Shown: in pieces, positions 26,627-35,025 of the stretch | Numbering within the stretch: the first letter of the stretch is position 1 | Layout of the letters: the number at the start of each line of letters is the position of its first letter | Assembly (NCBI RefSeq): GCF_000619925.1 | Contig: NZ_JHVB01000001.1 | Span: 558,001-622,000, forward strand | Direction: 5' to 3' | DNA length: 64,000 nt | DNA from: Treponema sp. C6A8 | Lineage (GTDB): Bacteria > Spirochaetota > Spirochaetia > Treponematales > Treponemataceae | Translations under genes and position numbers: made by a program | The notes under the pieces: generated by a model | Seen by the model: the letters and a program-made list of their open reading frames with translations, nothing else | Databases searched by the model: none | Told to the model about the DNA's origin: nothing

Positions 26627-27289
26627 ATGTTTAAATTTGTAAATGCTAAAACTGTAAAGCCGTACAAAAATTACTGTTCTGATATTCTTAACCAATTAAA
26701 GAATATTCTGCAAAACAAATACGGCATTGATTGTGATTTTTATCTGATAGGAAGCGGAGCAAAAAACCTTGTAACACAAAATGAACAAGAGTCGTATGAC
26801 TTAGATTACAATTGTGTTATTTATTCTATCCCAGGGAATAACAGTCTAAATTCAACAGAATCTTTGAAATGGTTAAAAGATACAATACGAATTGAATTAA
26901 ATACACTTCTTGGTGATTCATTTTTTAGAGATGCACAAGATTCAAAATCTGTTTTGACAGCCAGATTATTCTTTAAAAATGACCCAAATAAAATTGAGTT
27001 TAGTTTTGATGTTGCTATATTAGCCAAGAATAAAAATGGAAATTATTGTAGGTTAATCCACGAAAAGGCTTTCAATATAAGTAGATTCTATTGGAATGAG
27101 GTACCTTCTTCACACTATGTATGTGAAAAAGCTGAAGCATTAAAAAATGAGGGCTATTGGCAGAATGTCAGAGAAAAATACATTCAATTAAAGAATATGT
27201 ATCTGGAACGTAACGACTATGACCATCCATCTTTTATAGTTTATGTTGAAGCAATCAATCATTGTTATCAAAAATATATACAAAACTAA
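26627..27289 (+). CDS. Nucleotidyltransferase-fold protein, cargo gene
   Basis: 220 residues. The catalytic pattern of the nucleotidyltransferase superfamily is visible: GSGAKNLVT near residue 43, YDLDYN about 15 residues later (two metal-binding Asp) and a third carboxylate in FSFDVAIL. Substrate unknown; relatives include tRNA, antibiotic and signal-nucleotide transferases, but no signature of a particular subgroup is certain. It has its own upstream region and a TATAAGGAG-type ribosome site, and sits directly before repeat array 2. Confidence 0.7.
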   Translation: MFKFVNAKTVKPYKNYCSDILNQLKNILQNKYGIDCDFYLIGSGAKNLVTQNEQESYDLDYNCVIYSIPGNNSLNSTESLKWLKDTIRIELNTLLGDSFFRDAQDSKSVLTARLFFKNDPNKIEFSFDVAILAKNKNGNYCRLIHEKAFNISRFYWNEVPSSHYVCEKAEALKNEGYWQNVREKYIQLKNMYLERNDYDHPSFIVYVEAINHCYQKYIQN

Positions 27290-27316
27290 TTTAAGCTATA
27301 GAAACAGATAACTTTT

Positions 27317-27393
27317 TCTCCCAAAAGTTAGCAGTTATTTCCCAAAGGTTGGACTTTTTCTCCTAAAGGTTAGACTTTTTCTCCCAAAGGTTA
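27317..27393 (+). repeat. Four direct repeats with an exact 21-bp period, array 2
   Basis: Units start at 27317, 27338, 27359 and 27380, with core YCCYAAA(A/G)GTTR. Three of the four units and their spacers nearly match array 1. It lies immediately before the tail module. Confidence 0.85.
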
Positions 27394-27403
27394 ATAGGTT
27401 TAC

Positions 27404-27419
27404 GCCGTATTATTACGGC
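27404..27419 (+). promoter_or_regulatory. Hairpin touching the start codon of the first tail gene
   Basis: GCCGTA-TTAT-TACGGC ends one base before the ATG at 27420. No ribosome site is visible upstream. The hairpin takes the place where one would be. Confidence 0.55.
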
Positions 27420-28199
27420 ATGACGATTCAGGGAAAGAGCTGCACACTGACTGCGGCAAGAGACGGTTACTATTATCCATTACCATACAGCGAGGAAACT
27501 GTAAGACTCGCGTCGAAAGGCTACGCTCTTCCCGGCGTTATTGGTGAAAGGAACAGAGAGAAACTCGTAATTTCTGGAAAGACGATTCAAGGGTGCTTTG
27601 TCACAATGCTTGAATACCAGATTGTTTTACCTCTGTTCCTTTTGCTTTTTTGTCCTGACGAAAGATTTGATCTGCTTGCTGACAGATTGGCAAGTAAGCT
27701 TATATATAAAAATCTTGGCACTAAAAGTTTTGAACTTCGTGCTGAAAACAAAAAATCCTTCTACCTGAAACTTGATGTAAACAACAATGATGATTCATAC
27801 GTGACTGACTGGAACATTACTACCCCCTCTATGAAATGGGAGCCTTCCCGTATTTACACTTATGACGGCCACAAGGTAATTGCTGACAGAGTGACACTTC
27901 CACTTGTTTACGCTTTTGAATTAACAGGCAGCTTTACTGAAAAATCAAAGTTTCAGATTACTCTTCATTTTCCATTAAGTAAGGAACACTTTCCGACACA
28001 GAAGAAGATTGAAAAGCTTACGATTCAGATAGATGCAGAAGATGGAATCAGTCTTGATATTTATGACCTTGAACCGGTCGCAGATATGACTGACATTAAC
28101 TGCGCTGATACTGTGCTTTGCTTTCAGAAGTACAACATTACTGGTGTGGTAGTTCTGAACATCCATAACCAGAATACAAAAACAACGGTGGTACTTTAA
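27420..28199 (+). CDS. Putative phage tail protein, first gene of the tail module
   Basis: 259 residues, unrecognised, mostly beta with a hydrophobic stretch LPLFLLLFCP near residue 70. It directly follows repeat array 2 and a hairpin, and its stop overlaps the start of the hub-like gene by one base, so the two are coupled. Position suggests a distal-tail or tail-adaptor role. No upstream alternative start exists in the frame. Confidence 0.55.
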   Translation: MTIQGKSCTLTAARDGYYYPLPYSEETVRLASKGYALPGVIGERNREKLVISGKTIQGCFVTMLEYQIVLPLFLLLFCPDERFDLLADRLASKLIYKNLGTKSFELRAENKKSFYLKLDVNNNDDSYVTDWNITTPSMKWEPSRIYTYDGHKVIADRVTLPLVYAFELTGSFTEKSKFQITLHFPLSKEHFPTQKKIEKLTIQIDAEDGISLDIYDLEPVADMTDINCADTVLCFQKYNITGVVVLNIHNQNTKTTVVL

Positions 28200-29701
28200 T
28201 GAAGTTTTATGAATTGCCACCGGCTGTTGAAAGCGCAGTAAGAAATACAGATATCCGCCCTTATGTTAGAGTCCTTTTTGAATTAAAGGACAGTGATGTA
28301 TTTATAGACAATGCTGACATTCTTGAGTTTGTTGCAACATCTTACAAAAGCGTTGAAGGTGGTATTGTAAACTGCGGTGAACTTACTCTTGATAACAAAA
28401 GCGGTAAATACGACGTTGAGAAAAACGAAGAACTTACAACTGGGCTTGGAGTTCAAATCTGGTATTGCTTTGGAGATAACAACAACACTTTTTTACGCTT
28501 CCACCTTTTTGTAGATGATAACGGCTTTCAAAATCAGGAAACAGGATTCCTTAATAAAACTACTAAGGTACGCCTGATTGATTTGAGTAAGAAACTTGAT
28601 GATGCCAAGCTTCAGAAAAACTGGACTGAGGCAGAGACTCTTATTCATTGTAACGTATGCGATAAGACACAGCCGGAAAAATCCCTGGTACATCGTATTG
28701 CTGCACGTGGCGGAATTAAAACAAATGAAATCAACTGCGGAAAACTTCCGTTTGATGTTCCTTATGTTCTTGTTGAAGGCTCTGCCTGGAAAGAACTTTG
28801 TGCACTGGCTAAGGCATACAACGCAATTGTGGAATGCGGTAAAGATTTGACTTTGAGTTTTATTGAATCGCCTTACGATATAGAGAACATTTATATAGAA
28901 GAAAGTGATTACTTTTTGATTGAAAAAGACATTACCCATTACAGATTTTTTAATAACTACGAATCTTATGCAAACAATGTACGCCTTAAATATACCCGTT
29001 ATGTGCAGACAGAAAAACAGGAGCTGTGGACTTATTCAGATGGCCCTGTGTGGTATGACGAGGAAATGAAAGCCTATTATCCATTTTCTGATGATTCAAG
29101 AAAGATTGTAAAGGATAAGGACTATGAGGCTATTTACACTGCAAAGAACATAGACGGAAAAACAAGAAACGTTGTATTTGCAGACCAGCTGAGCACTGAA
29201 GAAGATTTTATAAATGATATGGAAGTTACAGGAAACGAAAAGCCTGTAGTAATCCAGTATGACACTAAGAAATATAAAGACCGGGCAATCATTCAGCTTG
29301 GTAGAAATAATCAGCTTATTGGCTTAAAGAAAGCTACTATTTCTGGGCGCGCAATCATCAGCGAAAACAACTACAGCGTTTTTGTAAAGGATGATTCTGA
29401 AATTGAAAAGCACGGACAGATTGTAAGAAACGTTACATCAAAATATCTGAGTGATGACAGTTTTGAAAACGAGCCATTCTGCCAGCGGCGTGCTAAAGAC
29501 CTTTTAGCAGATTGCATAAACACAAAAGGCTGCTACTACCTTACTACCTATATACCTATGATTGCCGCCCGTGTGGGTGCTTTTATGGATATAAGGCTTA
29601 GTAAAAACGGAAAGATTAAGAAAGTAAGAATTGAGGAGCTTACTTTCAGATACAAAAAAGAAGAGGCTTTTAGCTCGGAAATCTGGGTTAAGAGGGTTTA
29701 G
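28199..29701 (+). CDS. Putative tail hub / tail-associated structural protein
   Basis: 500 residues. VHRIAARGGIKTNEINCGKLPFDVP and the following VEGSAWKELCALAKAYNAIVEC look like the helical hub motif of baseplate hub proteins; beta-rich parts flank it. It would sit at the tail tip or form a short-tail nozzle. It is the largest protein of this module, and no tape-measure-like protein precedes it. Confidence 0.6.
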   Translation: MKFYELPPAVESAVRNTDIRPYVRVLFELKDSDVFIDNADILEFVATSYKSVEGGIVNCGELTLDNKSGKYDVEKNEELTTGLGVQIWYCFGDNNNTFLRFHLFVDDNGFQNQETGFLNKTTKVRLIDLSKKLDDAKLQKNWTEAETLIHCNVCDKTQPEKSLVHRIAARGGIKTNEINCGKLPFDVPYVLVEGSAWKELCALAKAYNAIVECGKDLTLSFIESPYDIENIYIEESDYFLIEKDITHYRFFNNYESYANNVRLKYTRYVQTEKQELWTYSDGPVWYDEEMKAYYPFSDDSRKIVKDKDYEAIYTAKNIDGKTRNVVFADQLSTEEDFINDMEVTGNEKPVVIQYDTKKYKDRAIIQLGRNNQLIGLKKATISGRAIISENNYSVFVKDDSEIEKHGQIVRNVTSKYLSDDSFENEPFCQRRAKDLLADCINTKGCYYLTTYIPMIAARVGAFMDIRLSKNGKIKKVRIEELTFRYKKEEAFSSEIWVKRV

Positions 29702-29704
29702 AAA

Positions 29705-30010
29705 ATGGAGGAAAAAACTATTAACGAGAATGAAGTTTTAGTAAATGCAATGAACAAGTTGACAGTAGAGCTTAGTTCATTCAGGGCTGAAATGCAGGAG
29801 TTTAAGAAGACTGCTGAGAAGAAACTTGAAGCGCTGGATAAAAGACAGCTGATGTGTCAGGTAAATCCGGGAAGCTGTGCAAATGCAAGAAAACTTGAAG
29901 AGCACATTAAGGCTGACAACGGACGCTTTGGGAAGATTACAGGAATTATCGGCTGTGTAATTGCCTGTTTTAATTTTGCTGTTTTGTTTATTAAGGGAGT
30001 TAAAAACTAG
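29705..30010 (+). CDS. Coiled-coil protein with C-terminal membrane anchor (lysis-associated)
   Basis: 101 residues: a helix with coiled-coil spacing (~15-70) and one membrane segment (GIIGCVIACFNFAVLFI) at the C-terminus. This layout matches XhlA/hemolysin-type accessory proteins of phage lysis modules, and the next gene is a putative endolysin. Confidence 0.6.
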   Translation: MEEKTINENEVLVNAMNKLTVELSSFRAEMQEFKKTAEKKLEALDKRQLMCQVNPGSCANARKLEEHIKADNGRFGKITGIIGCVIACFNFAVLFIKGVKN

Positions 30011-30592
30011 ATGGACGAGAGAGAAAAAGAAAAAGTTCAGTTCCGGCTGATGCTTGAAAGCGAAAAGGAAATTGTAAAGAAGCTTAGCGAAAGCGAAAAG
30101 TACAAGTATTTTCTTGGCCGTATGCAGTTTCTGAAATACACAAGCGGTAAAGAAAACCTTTTGGAAGCAGATTGTTCGGGCTCAGTATGCCTGGCACTTC
30201 TGCTTGCTACAGGCTGCAGCATCCGGGTGACTGCGGATAGTCTTTACAGGAAGTTCTTCACTGTAAAGAACCCTGAAAAGGATGACATCAAGGCAGCTTT
30301 CTTTATTACCAACTATGACAGGAAACTGAACGGCCGTCTTTACCGCGAAGGAGAATGCGCCCACGTTGCAGGTCTTTGCGGAATTGATGTTGTGCTTAAT
30401 TGTGTTGAGCCTCATTCAGTTCTTAGAAGCCTAAGCGATATGAGGCCTTTTTACAATGCTATGGATTATTCGGTTGTAGTAAGAGGTTTGAACCGGGAGG
30501 CACTTCAGAAAGCAAGTGATGAAGGAAACCAGCTTTTTGGAGCTGACTATGAGTTTGAACAGATTTGTAATGCAATAAATGGAGAGAGATGA
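30011..30592 (+). CDS. NlpC/P60-like peptidase, probable endolysin
   Basis: Would cut peptidoglycan stem peptides to release phage. The 193 residues carry the NlpC/P60 nucleophile motif DCSGSVCLALL (Cys near residue 55) and a downstream His in CAHVAGLCG; the third polar residue may be Asn or His in LNCVEPHSV. No signal peptide, so it would need the holin-like proteins next to it. Starts one base after the previous stop. Confidence 0.75.
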   Translation: MDEREKEKVQFRLMLESEKEIVKKLSESEKYKYFLGRMQFLKYTSGKENLLEADCSGSVCLALLLATGCSIRVTADSLYRKFFTVKNPEKDDIKAAFFITNYDRKLNGRLYREGECAHVAGLCGIDVVLNCVEPHSVLRSLSDMRPFYNAMDYSVVVRGLNREALQKASDEGNQLFGADYEFEQICNAINGER

Positions 30593-30765
30593 TGATTGGC
30601 TATAGATTCAAAAGACTTATTGAAAAGCTTGTTTCGTTCAAGTTTGTAATGTTTGTAATTGCAACTATTTTAAGGTGCTTTAACCTTATCGGCTGTGCTG
30701 AATGGCTGACAGTTGCTCTGGTTGTAATTATGGGGCGCGAAGCTCAAAAGATTCTTCAGAGGTAG
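30592..30765 (+). CDS. Holin-like small membrane protein, 57 residues
   Basis: Starts ATG at 30592, overlapping the endolysin stop (TGATG). Two hydrophobic segments (FVMFVIATILRCF and WLTVALVVIMG) with charged ends fit a small holin that would form the lesion through which the endolysin reaches the wall. GGAGAGAG lies upstream. Confidence 0.65.
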   Translation: MIGYRFKRLIEKLVSFKFVMFVIATILRCFNLIGCAEWLTVALVVIMGREAQKILQR

Positions 30766-30767
30766 AT

Positions 30768-31049
30768 ATGGCTAAGGTATGGGAAACTGTAAAGAAATGC
30801 TTTGAAATTACCGGAATTGTTCTGAGTGCAATTCTTTTAGGAAGTCTTGTTGCAGAGAAAAAACGTGAAGAAAAGGAGATTGATTTATTTGAAACAGAAA
30901 GGATTAACCAACTTGCGGCAAAGAAACGAGAAGAAGCTCTTATGCGTATTGAGCGTGCTGATGCTCGCAAGCTTGCAGAAAGTTACAGCGGAGTGTGTGA
31001 CGCAATCTGTGATGGTAAAGAGCGATTCAGAAACAGATGCAAGGATTGA
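30768..31049 (+). CDS. Membrane-anchored coiled-coil protein of the lysis module
   Basis: 93 residues from the ATG at 30768, which follows GAGGTAG; an in-frame start 66 bases earlier lies inside the holin-like gene. One membrane segment (ITGIVLSAILLGSLVA) is followed by a highly charged helix. Could be a spanin-like or anti-holin protein. Confidence 0.55.
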   Translation: MAKVWETVKKCFEITGIVLSAILLGSLVAEKKREEKEIDLFETERINQLAAKKREEALMRIERADARKLAESYSGVCDAICDGKERFRNRCKD

Positions 31050-31056
31050 AAAGATT

Positions 31057-31326
31057 ATGGAGATTGCAGAAGAAGAAATTGAAAGAACTGCACAAGAAGC
31101 TGTAAAGGCTGCCCTTTTAGAGGTGGGAGGTGAAATGGCTTATAAGGAAGAGATGATAAATCAGCTTGAGAAAGCAAACGCAGATTTGAAGTTTGAAAAC
31201 CTTAAGCTGAATAAGGAAATTAGCAGTAAAAAGAAAAACTTCTTTTATGGAACTGTGACCGGTACGGTGATTGGAGTTGTTACCAGCAGTTTGATATTTG
31301 GAATTGTAAACGGAGTAATCAGATAA
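31057..31326 (+). CDS. Coiled-coil protein with C-terminal membrane segment
   Basis: About 89 residues from the ATG at 31057 (AAGGA upstream); an in-frame ATG at 31012 would overlap the previous gene by 38 bases. A long acidic helix is followed by KKNFFYGTVTGTVIGVVTSS, a Gly-rich membrane segment. Mirrors the preceding protein, with the anchor at the other end, which suits a two-component lysis complex. Its stop overlaps the next start as TAATG. Confidence 0.5.
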   Translation: MEIAEEEIERTAQEAVKAALLEVGGEMAYKEEMINQLEKANADLKFENLKLNKEISSKKKNFFYGTVTGTVIGVVTSSLIFGIVNGVIR

Positions 31327-31877
31327 TGAAAGATAAAAAAAGAATTAAAGGAATGGTGAGCGTTACTGTACGTGACGAAAAAGGAAACATTAAGTGTTAC
31401 AGAAGAGGCATCTTCAGAAAAATGTTCGGACTTCCAGCAAAGAAGATGAGCTTTAAGCACCATAACACTATAACAACCCAGGGAGATGGGCTCATTGCAA
31501 ACTGGATGCTGGGAACTCCTACTATTACCAAGGTGGATGGTACTAACGGTTATATGGTTGTGGGTACCGGATGGACTGGAAGCAGTACAAAAGCAAACAC
31601 ATCTGTAAATACTAAAACAGGAGACTACAAGAAACTTGATTCAGGATTTCCAAAGACAAAGGCTGCATTTGGAAACGAAGGACAGAATGTTGTACTTTAC
31701 AGAGCAAGCTTTGCGGCAGGTTCTCTTAATTCAAACGGCATTAATGAAGTTGCTCTTATGAATGGAAATTCTTCTGCAGCGAAATGTCTTGCTTATGCAC
31801 AAATTACACCGGCAGTAAATGTAACGGCTTCTGATACGCTTCAGATTGACTGGCAGATTACAGTCTGCGGGAGCTGA
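31326..31877 (+). CDS. Putative phage surface or fibre protein
   Basis: 183 residues. Residues ~50-183 match a family I have seen in phage tail-tip clusters: HNTITTQGDGLIANWML, YMVVGTGWTG, and the C-terminal beta end DTLQIDWQITVCG. Basic N-terminus. Probably receptor-binding or structural. Confidence 0.55.
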   Translation: MKDKKRIKGMVSVTVRDEKGNIKCYRRGIFRKMFGLPAKKMSFKHHNTITTQGDGLIANWMLGTPTITKVDGTNGYMVVGTGWTGSSTKANTSVNTKTGDYKKLDSGFPKTKAAFGNEGQNVVLYRASFAAGSLNSNGINEVALMNGNSSAAKCLAYAQITPAVNVTASDTLQIDWQITVCGS

Positions 31878-31879
31878 TA

Positions 31880-32887
31880 ATGGGAACCTGTATTCTTGGG
31901 AATAATAAAAATCCTGCTTTACCATGTTATGCACCAGACTGGTATGCTTATTGGGAGGAAGATGACGACGGGAATGAATATAAAGTTGAATGCGACTGCG
32001 AAGTCTTTATTGAACATTCCTGTTTAGGCTTTTTTGATACTGTAGCTAAAAACTCAAAAACAACAAGTGTATCTTTTAATTTTTATTATCTGGCACCGAC
32101 AAGCCCCGGATGGGAAGATTCTTATGATATAGAATATAGTACCTACATACCAGTTGTGTTTAACTGTGATCAAAACGGGAAACTCCTTGAATTACTAAAC
32201 CAGACTTATCCTTATGTTGCTGTAGAAGGAACAGCAAACGGCTGGAAAAGAACAGAGTTTACACTAAAAAGAAAACTAAAAAAAGGTGAAAGCATTTATT
32301 ACGGCTTTTATTCTGCTTACTGTGGAATTGCCTTTTCACAATATAAAGGAACAAGCCGAAAGATTGGAGAAGTTTTTCCAAGTAATCACTCCTGGACATT
32401 CGAAACAAATGTTAATGAACTTACTAATCCGAATTTTATAGGAACACAGAAATGGTATTTAACTAAAATCGATGCCTGTTTTTACCTAGAATATGAGTTC
32501 GAGCTTGAAAAGTTCGATTACAAGGTAACGGCTGGAAGTTCTGCAAACACTAAAGATGCACTAAAAAGAGTTTTAGGTAACAAGAGATTTTGCCAGTCAG
32601 AAACAAATACAACAGATATTCATAACAGGATTTGTCATTATAAACGACTTAATAACAGCAATTCCAGGCTTTTGGAAAATGTTAAAAGAAGCTGGGAAAG
32701 TTACAGAAATAATATAGAAAGTATTTCCTTTATTGCTCTTCCTTTTGCCAGCCGCATTTTCTATAGAACTGTAAAAACAATTATGAGCTTTTGGGACTGG
32801 TTGCGAGGGAAAATCAGAGAAGCAAATAACGTAGTTACTTTTTATTGTCCTATTACCTTAGAAATTGAAATGGAGTGCCGTATATGA
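31880..32887 (+). CDS. Hypothetical phage structural protein, 335 residues
   Basis: Aromatic-rich, beta-rich protein of unknown family; many Tyr, Trp and Cys, as in tail-tip or fibre proteins. GGGAG lies before the ATG. The last codons overlap the next gene by 4 bases. A fibre or carbohydrate-binding role is a guess from composition and place. Confidence 0.55.
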   Translation: MGTCILGNNKNPALPCYAPDWYAYWEEDDDGNEYKVECDCEVFIEHSCLGFFDTVAKNSKTTSVSFNFYYLAPTSPGWEDSYDIEYSTYIPVVFNCDQNGKLLELLNQTYPYVAVEGTANGWKRTEFTLKRKLKKGESIYYGFYSAYCGIAFSQYKGTSRKIGEVFPSNHSWTFETNVNELTNPNFIGTQKWYLTKIDACFYLEYEFELEKFDYKVTAGSSANTKDALKRVLGNKRFCQSETNTTDIHNRICHYKRLNNSNSRLLENVKRSWESYRNNIESISFIALPFASRIFYRTVKTIMSFWDWLRGKIREANNVVTFYCPITLEIEMECRI

Positions 32888-33180
32888 AACGTATATACAA
32901 AGCTAATACAAAACTCAGAGTTATCGTAAATACAAAATGCAATCTTACTGGCTGTATAAATGCAAAACTTCGATGTGCTAAGCCAGATGGTAGTTTTACT
33001 GAATTTGAAGCCGGAATTAAGGACTATGAAAACGGAGTTCTTTTTTATGATGTTCAGAGCCAAGATGACTTTGACCAGGCTGGCTGGTGGATTTTGTGGC
33101 CGGAAGTTTTCTTTGATGATGACAGTATGACTTTTGGCGAGTCTGTGAAATTTTTTGTGCACGAGGCAGGAAGCTTATGA
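32884..33180 (+). CDS. Small beta-rich phage protein (baseplate/fibre accessory)
   Basis: 98 residues from an ATG that overlaps the previous stop (ATGA). Pattern KLRVIVNTKCNLTGC, KPDGSFTEFEAGI, DDFDQAGWWILWP, GESVKFFVHEAGS resembles the upper-baseplate/fibre domain found in Siphoviridae, where a single immunoglobulin-like unit repeats this order of strands. Confidence 0.6.
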   Translation: MKRIYKANTKLRVIVNTKCNLTGCINAKLRCAKPDGSFTEFEAGIKDYENGVLFYDVQSQDDFDQAGWWILWPEVFFDDDSMTFGESVKFFVHEAGSL

Positions 33181-33506
33181 CAAGTGATGATTATGAAGCA
33201 ATTGAGTATTACCGCGAGGCAAAGGCTTTTGTAAAAGAGATTGATGAGGATGTGGAGCTTTATAAAAAAATCAGAATGATAAATGCGGTAAAGCCAAACC
33301 AAAAAGCTGATAACTTTACTGCTTACTGGACGCTTGAGAAATATGAAGACTTTCCACATTCTCTTATTTTTTTATACGAGAAAAAGAATGAGATTGTGGA
33401 AAGCATTGTAATGAACTGTGGCGGAATTGCTGACAGTTTTGAGGCTTTGCAGCTGCGCCTTATTAAGTATTACGACGTCTTAAAAGAACACGAAAAAATT
33501 GAATAG
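33177..33506 (+). CDS. Hypothetical phage protein, 109 residues
   Basis: Overlaps the preceding gene by 4 bases (ATGA). Acidic, helical, no recognised domain. Located between the fibre genes and the helicase. Confidence 0.55.
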   Translation: MTSDDYEAIEYYREAKAFVKEIDEDVELYKKIRMINAVKPNQKADNFTAYWTLEKYEDFPHSLIFLYEKKNEIVESIVMNCGGIADSFEALQLRLIKYYDVLKEHEKIE

Positions 33507-33515
33507 GAATTAAAA

Positions 33516-34958
33516 ATGAAAAAGAAAAGAAACGACCCGCCACTAGAACCACACGTAAGAAGAGCCATTGAAGAACTGAGCCGGGATTTGAGGGCTAACA
33601 AGTTTGTTGAAGGCGAAAAACAGTTTACTGACATTACAAACCGCGATTATTTTCTTAAGGCCTTTGGAGATAGAATCCGCTACTGTAATACGCTGAATAA
33701 GTTTCTTATCTGGAACGGTACCTGTTGGGAAGTTGATAATATGGGACGCGTTGAAGAAGACTGTGTAGACTTTGTACATCAGATGTACCGAGGCTTACGT
33801 TTTATTACTGACAGGAATTTGCAGGCAGCCTTTGAAAAGCACCTTTTGAAAAGTGAAAGCTACAGAAGGATTATTGCATTGATTGGTCTTTTGAAGATGA
33901 GCCGGGATATTAAAGTCAGCAGTGATATGATGGACCGTGATAATTATATATTCAACGTTGAAGGTACAACATTAAATCTTGCTGAAGGAAAAGGTATGAA
34001 GCCTCAGCCGTCTCATTTAATCAGTAAGAAAAGTAAATTTATTTATGACCGCGAAGCAAAGTGCCCGACCTGGGATATGTTTTTAATGCAGATTTTTAAT
34101 AACGATATGGATCTGATTCACTTTGTGCAGAAGGCCATGGGCTACTCTCTTAGCGGTGATGTGAGCGAACAGTGTCTTTTTATTCTATGGGGAACCGGTG
34201 CAAACGGCAAATCTACATTTCTCAATGTTTTGCAAAACCTCTTTGGTGATTATGCATGTTCGACAGGTACAGAAACTTTTATGAAAAAGACTTCTGAACA
34301 GAGTAACGACCTGGCAAGACTAAAGGGAGCAAGACTTGTTACAACAAGTGAAGCTGAACAGGGAAAACCTTTGAGCGAAAGTCTTATCAAACAGATTACC
34401 GGTGAAGATGCCATTACGGCACGATTTTTGTACGGGGAGTTTTTCAGCTTTACACCGACTTTCAAAATCTTTATGGCAACAAACCATAAGCCACGCATTA
34501 AAGGTGCGGACAATGGTATTTGGCGACGAATTAAAATGATTCCTTTTACTGTAACAATTCCACCTGAAAGACGAGATAAGAAGCTTTGTGAAAAACTTAT
34601 GGCGGAAAATTCCGGTATTTTGAACTGGCTTATTAAGGGCTATGAGTTGTGGAAAAAAGAAGGACTCAGCGAAGAACCGGCAGCCGTAAGGGATGCTAAT
34701 GCTGAATACAGATTTGATATGGATAGTGTGGGAACATTTGTTGCTGACTGTCTTGAAATTGACGCAAGCATGAAATGGCGGCTTAACAATACTCTTCTAT
34801 ATAATACATATTTGAAATGGTGTACGAAGAACAATGAGCGGGCAAACAGTCAGAAGTGGCTTAGTATGCGTATGCAGGAAAAAGGTTTTAAGAGAATGGT
34901 AACGAACAGTCAGCGAGTATGGGTGGGCCTTGTGCTGAGGGAGGAATGGAGATGTTAG
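33516..34958 (+). CDS. D5-type superfamily 3 helicase, phage/plasmid replication
   Basis: Ring helicase expected to start or drive phage DNA replication. The 480 residues contain a D5_N-like region (~60-200), Walker A GTGANGKST near residue 227, Walker B-like LVTTSEAE and motif C FMATNHKP, then RRIKMIPF. It lacks the archaeo-eukaryotic primase domain that often precedes this helicase, so it depends on another primase. It ends the rightward tail operon, an unusual place for a replication gene; a terminator follows. Confidence 0.88.
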   Translation: MKKKRNDPPLEPHVRRAIEELSRDLRANKFVEGEKQFTDITNRDYFLKAFGDRIRYCNTLNKFLIWNGTCWEVDNMGRVEEDCVDFVHQMYRGLRFITDRNLQAAFEKHLLKSESYRRIIALIGLLKMSRDIKVSSDMMDRDNYIFNVEGTTLNLAEGKGMKPQPSHLISKKSKFIYDREAKCPTWDMFLMQIFNNDMDLIHFVQKAMGYSLSGDVSEQCLFILWGTGANGKSTFLNVLQNLFGDYACSTGTETFMKKTSEQSNDLARLKGARLVTTSEAEQGKPLSESLIKQITGEDAITARFLYGEFFSFTPTFKIFMATNHKPRIKGADNGIWRRIKMIPFTVTIPPERRDKKLCEKLMAENSGILNWLIKGYELWKKEGLSEEPAAVRDANAEYRFDMDSVGTFVADCLEIDASMKWRLNNTLLYNTYLKWCTKNNERANSQKWLSMRMQEKGFKRMVTNSQRVWVGLVLREEWRC

Positions 34959-34960
34959 AA

Positions 34961-34994
34961 TTAGGGTATAAAATTAAAATATTTTATACCCTAA
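34961..34994. terminator. Perfect inverted repeat closing the rightward phage operon
   Basis: TTAGGGTATAAAAT / ATTTTATACCCTAA, 14 bp, 6-base loop. It lies 3 bases after the helicase gene and 32 bases before the 3' end of the opposing restriction gene; it probably limits read-through both ways, though T runs are short. Confidence 0.65.
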
Positions 34995-35025
34995 AAACAA
35001 CACTTAATTTAAGTTATTTTATGAC

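Noticed and set aside
30847-31011. Longer N-terminus of the C-anchored coiled-coil protein
   Set aside because: This part overlaps the previous gene out of frame and has no ribosome site; the start is placed at 31057.
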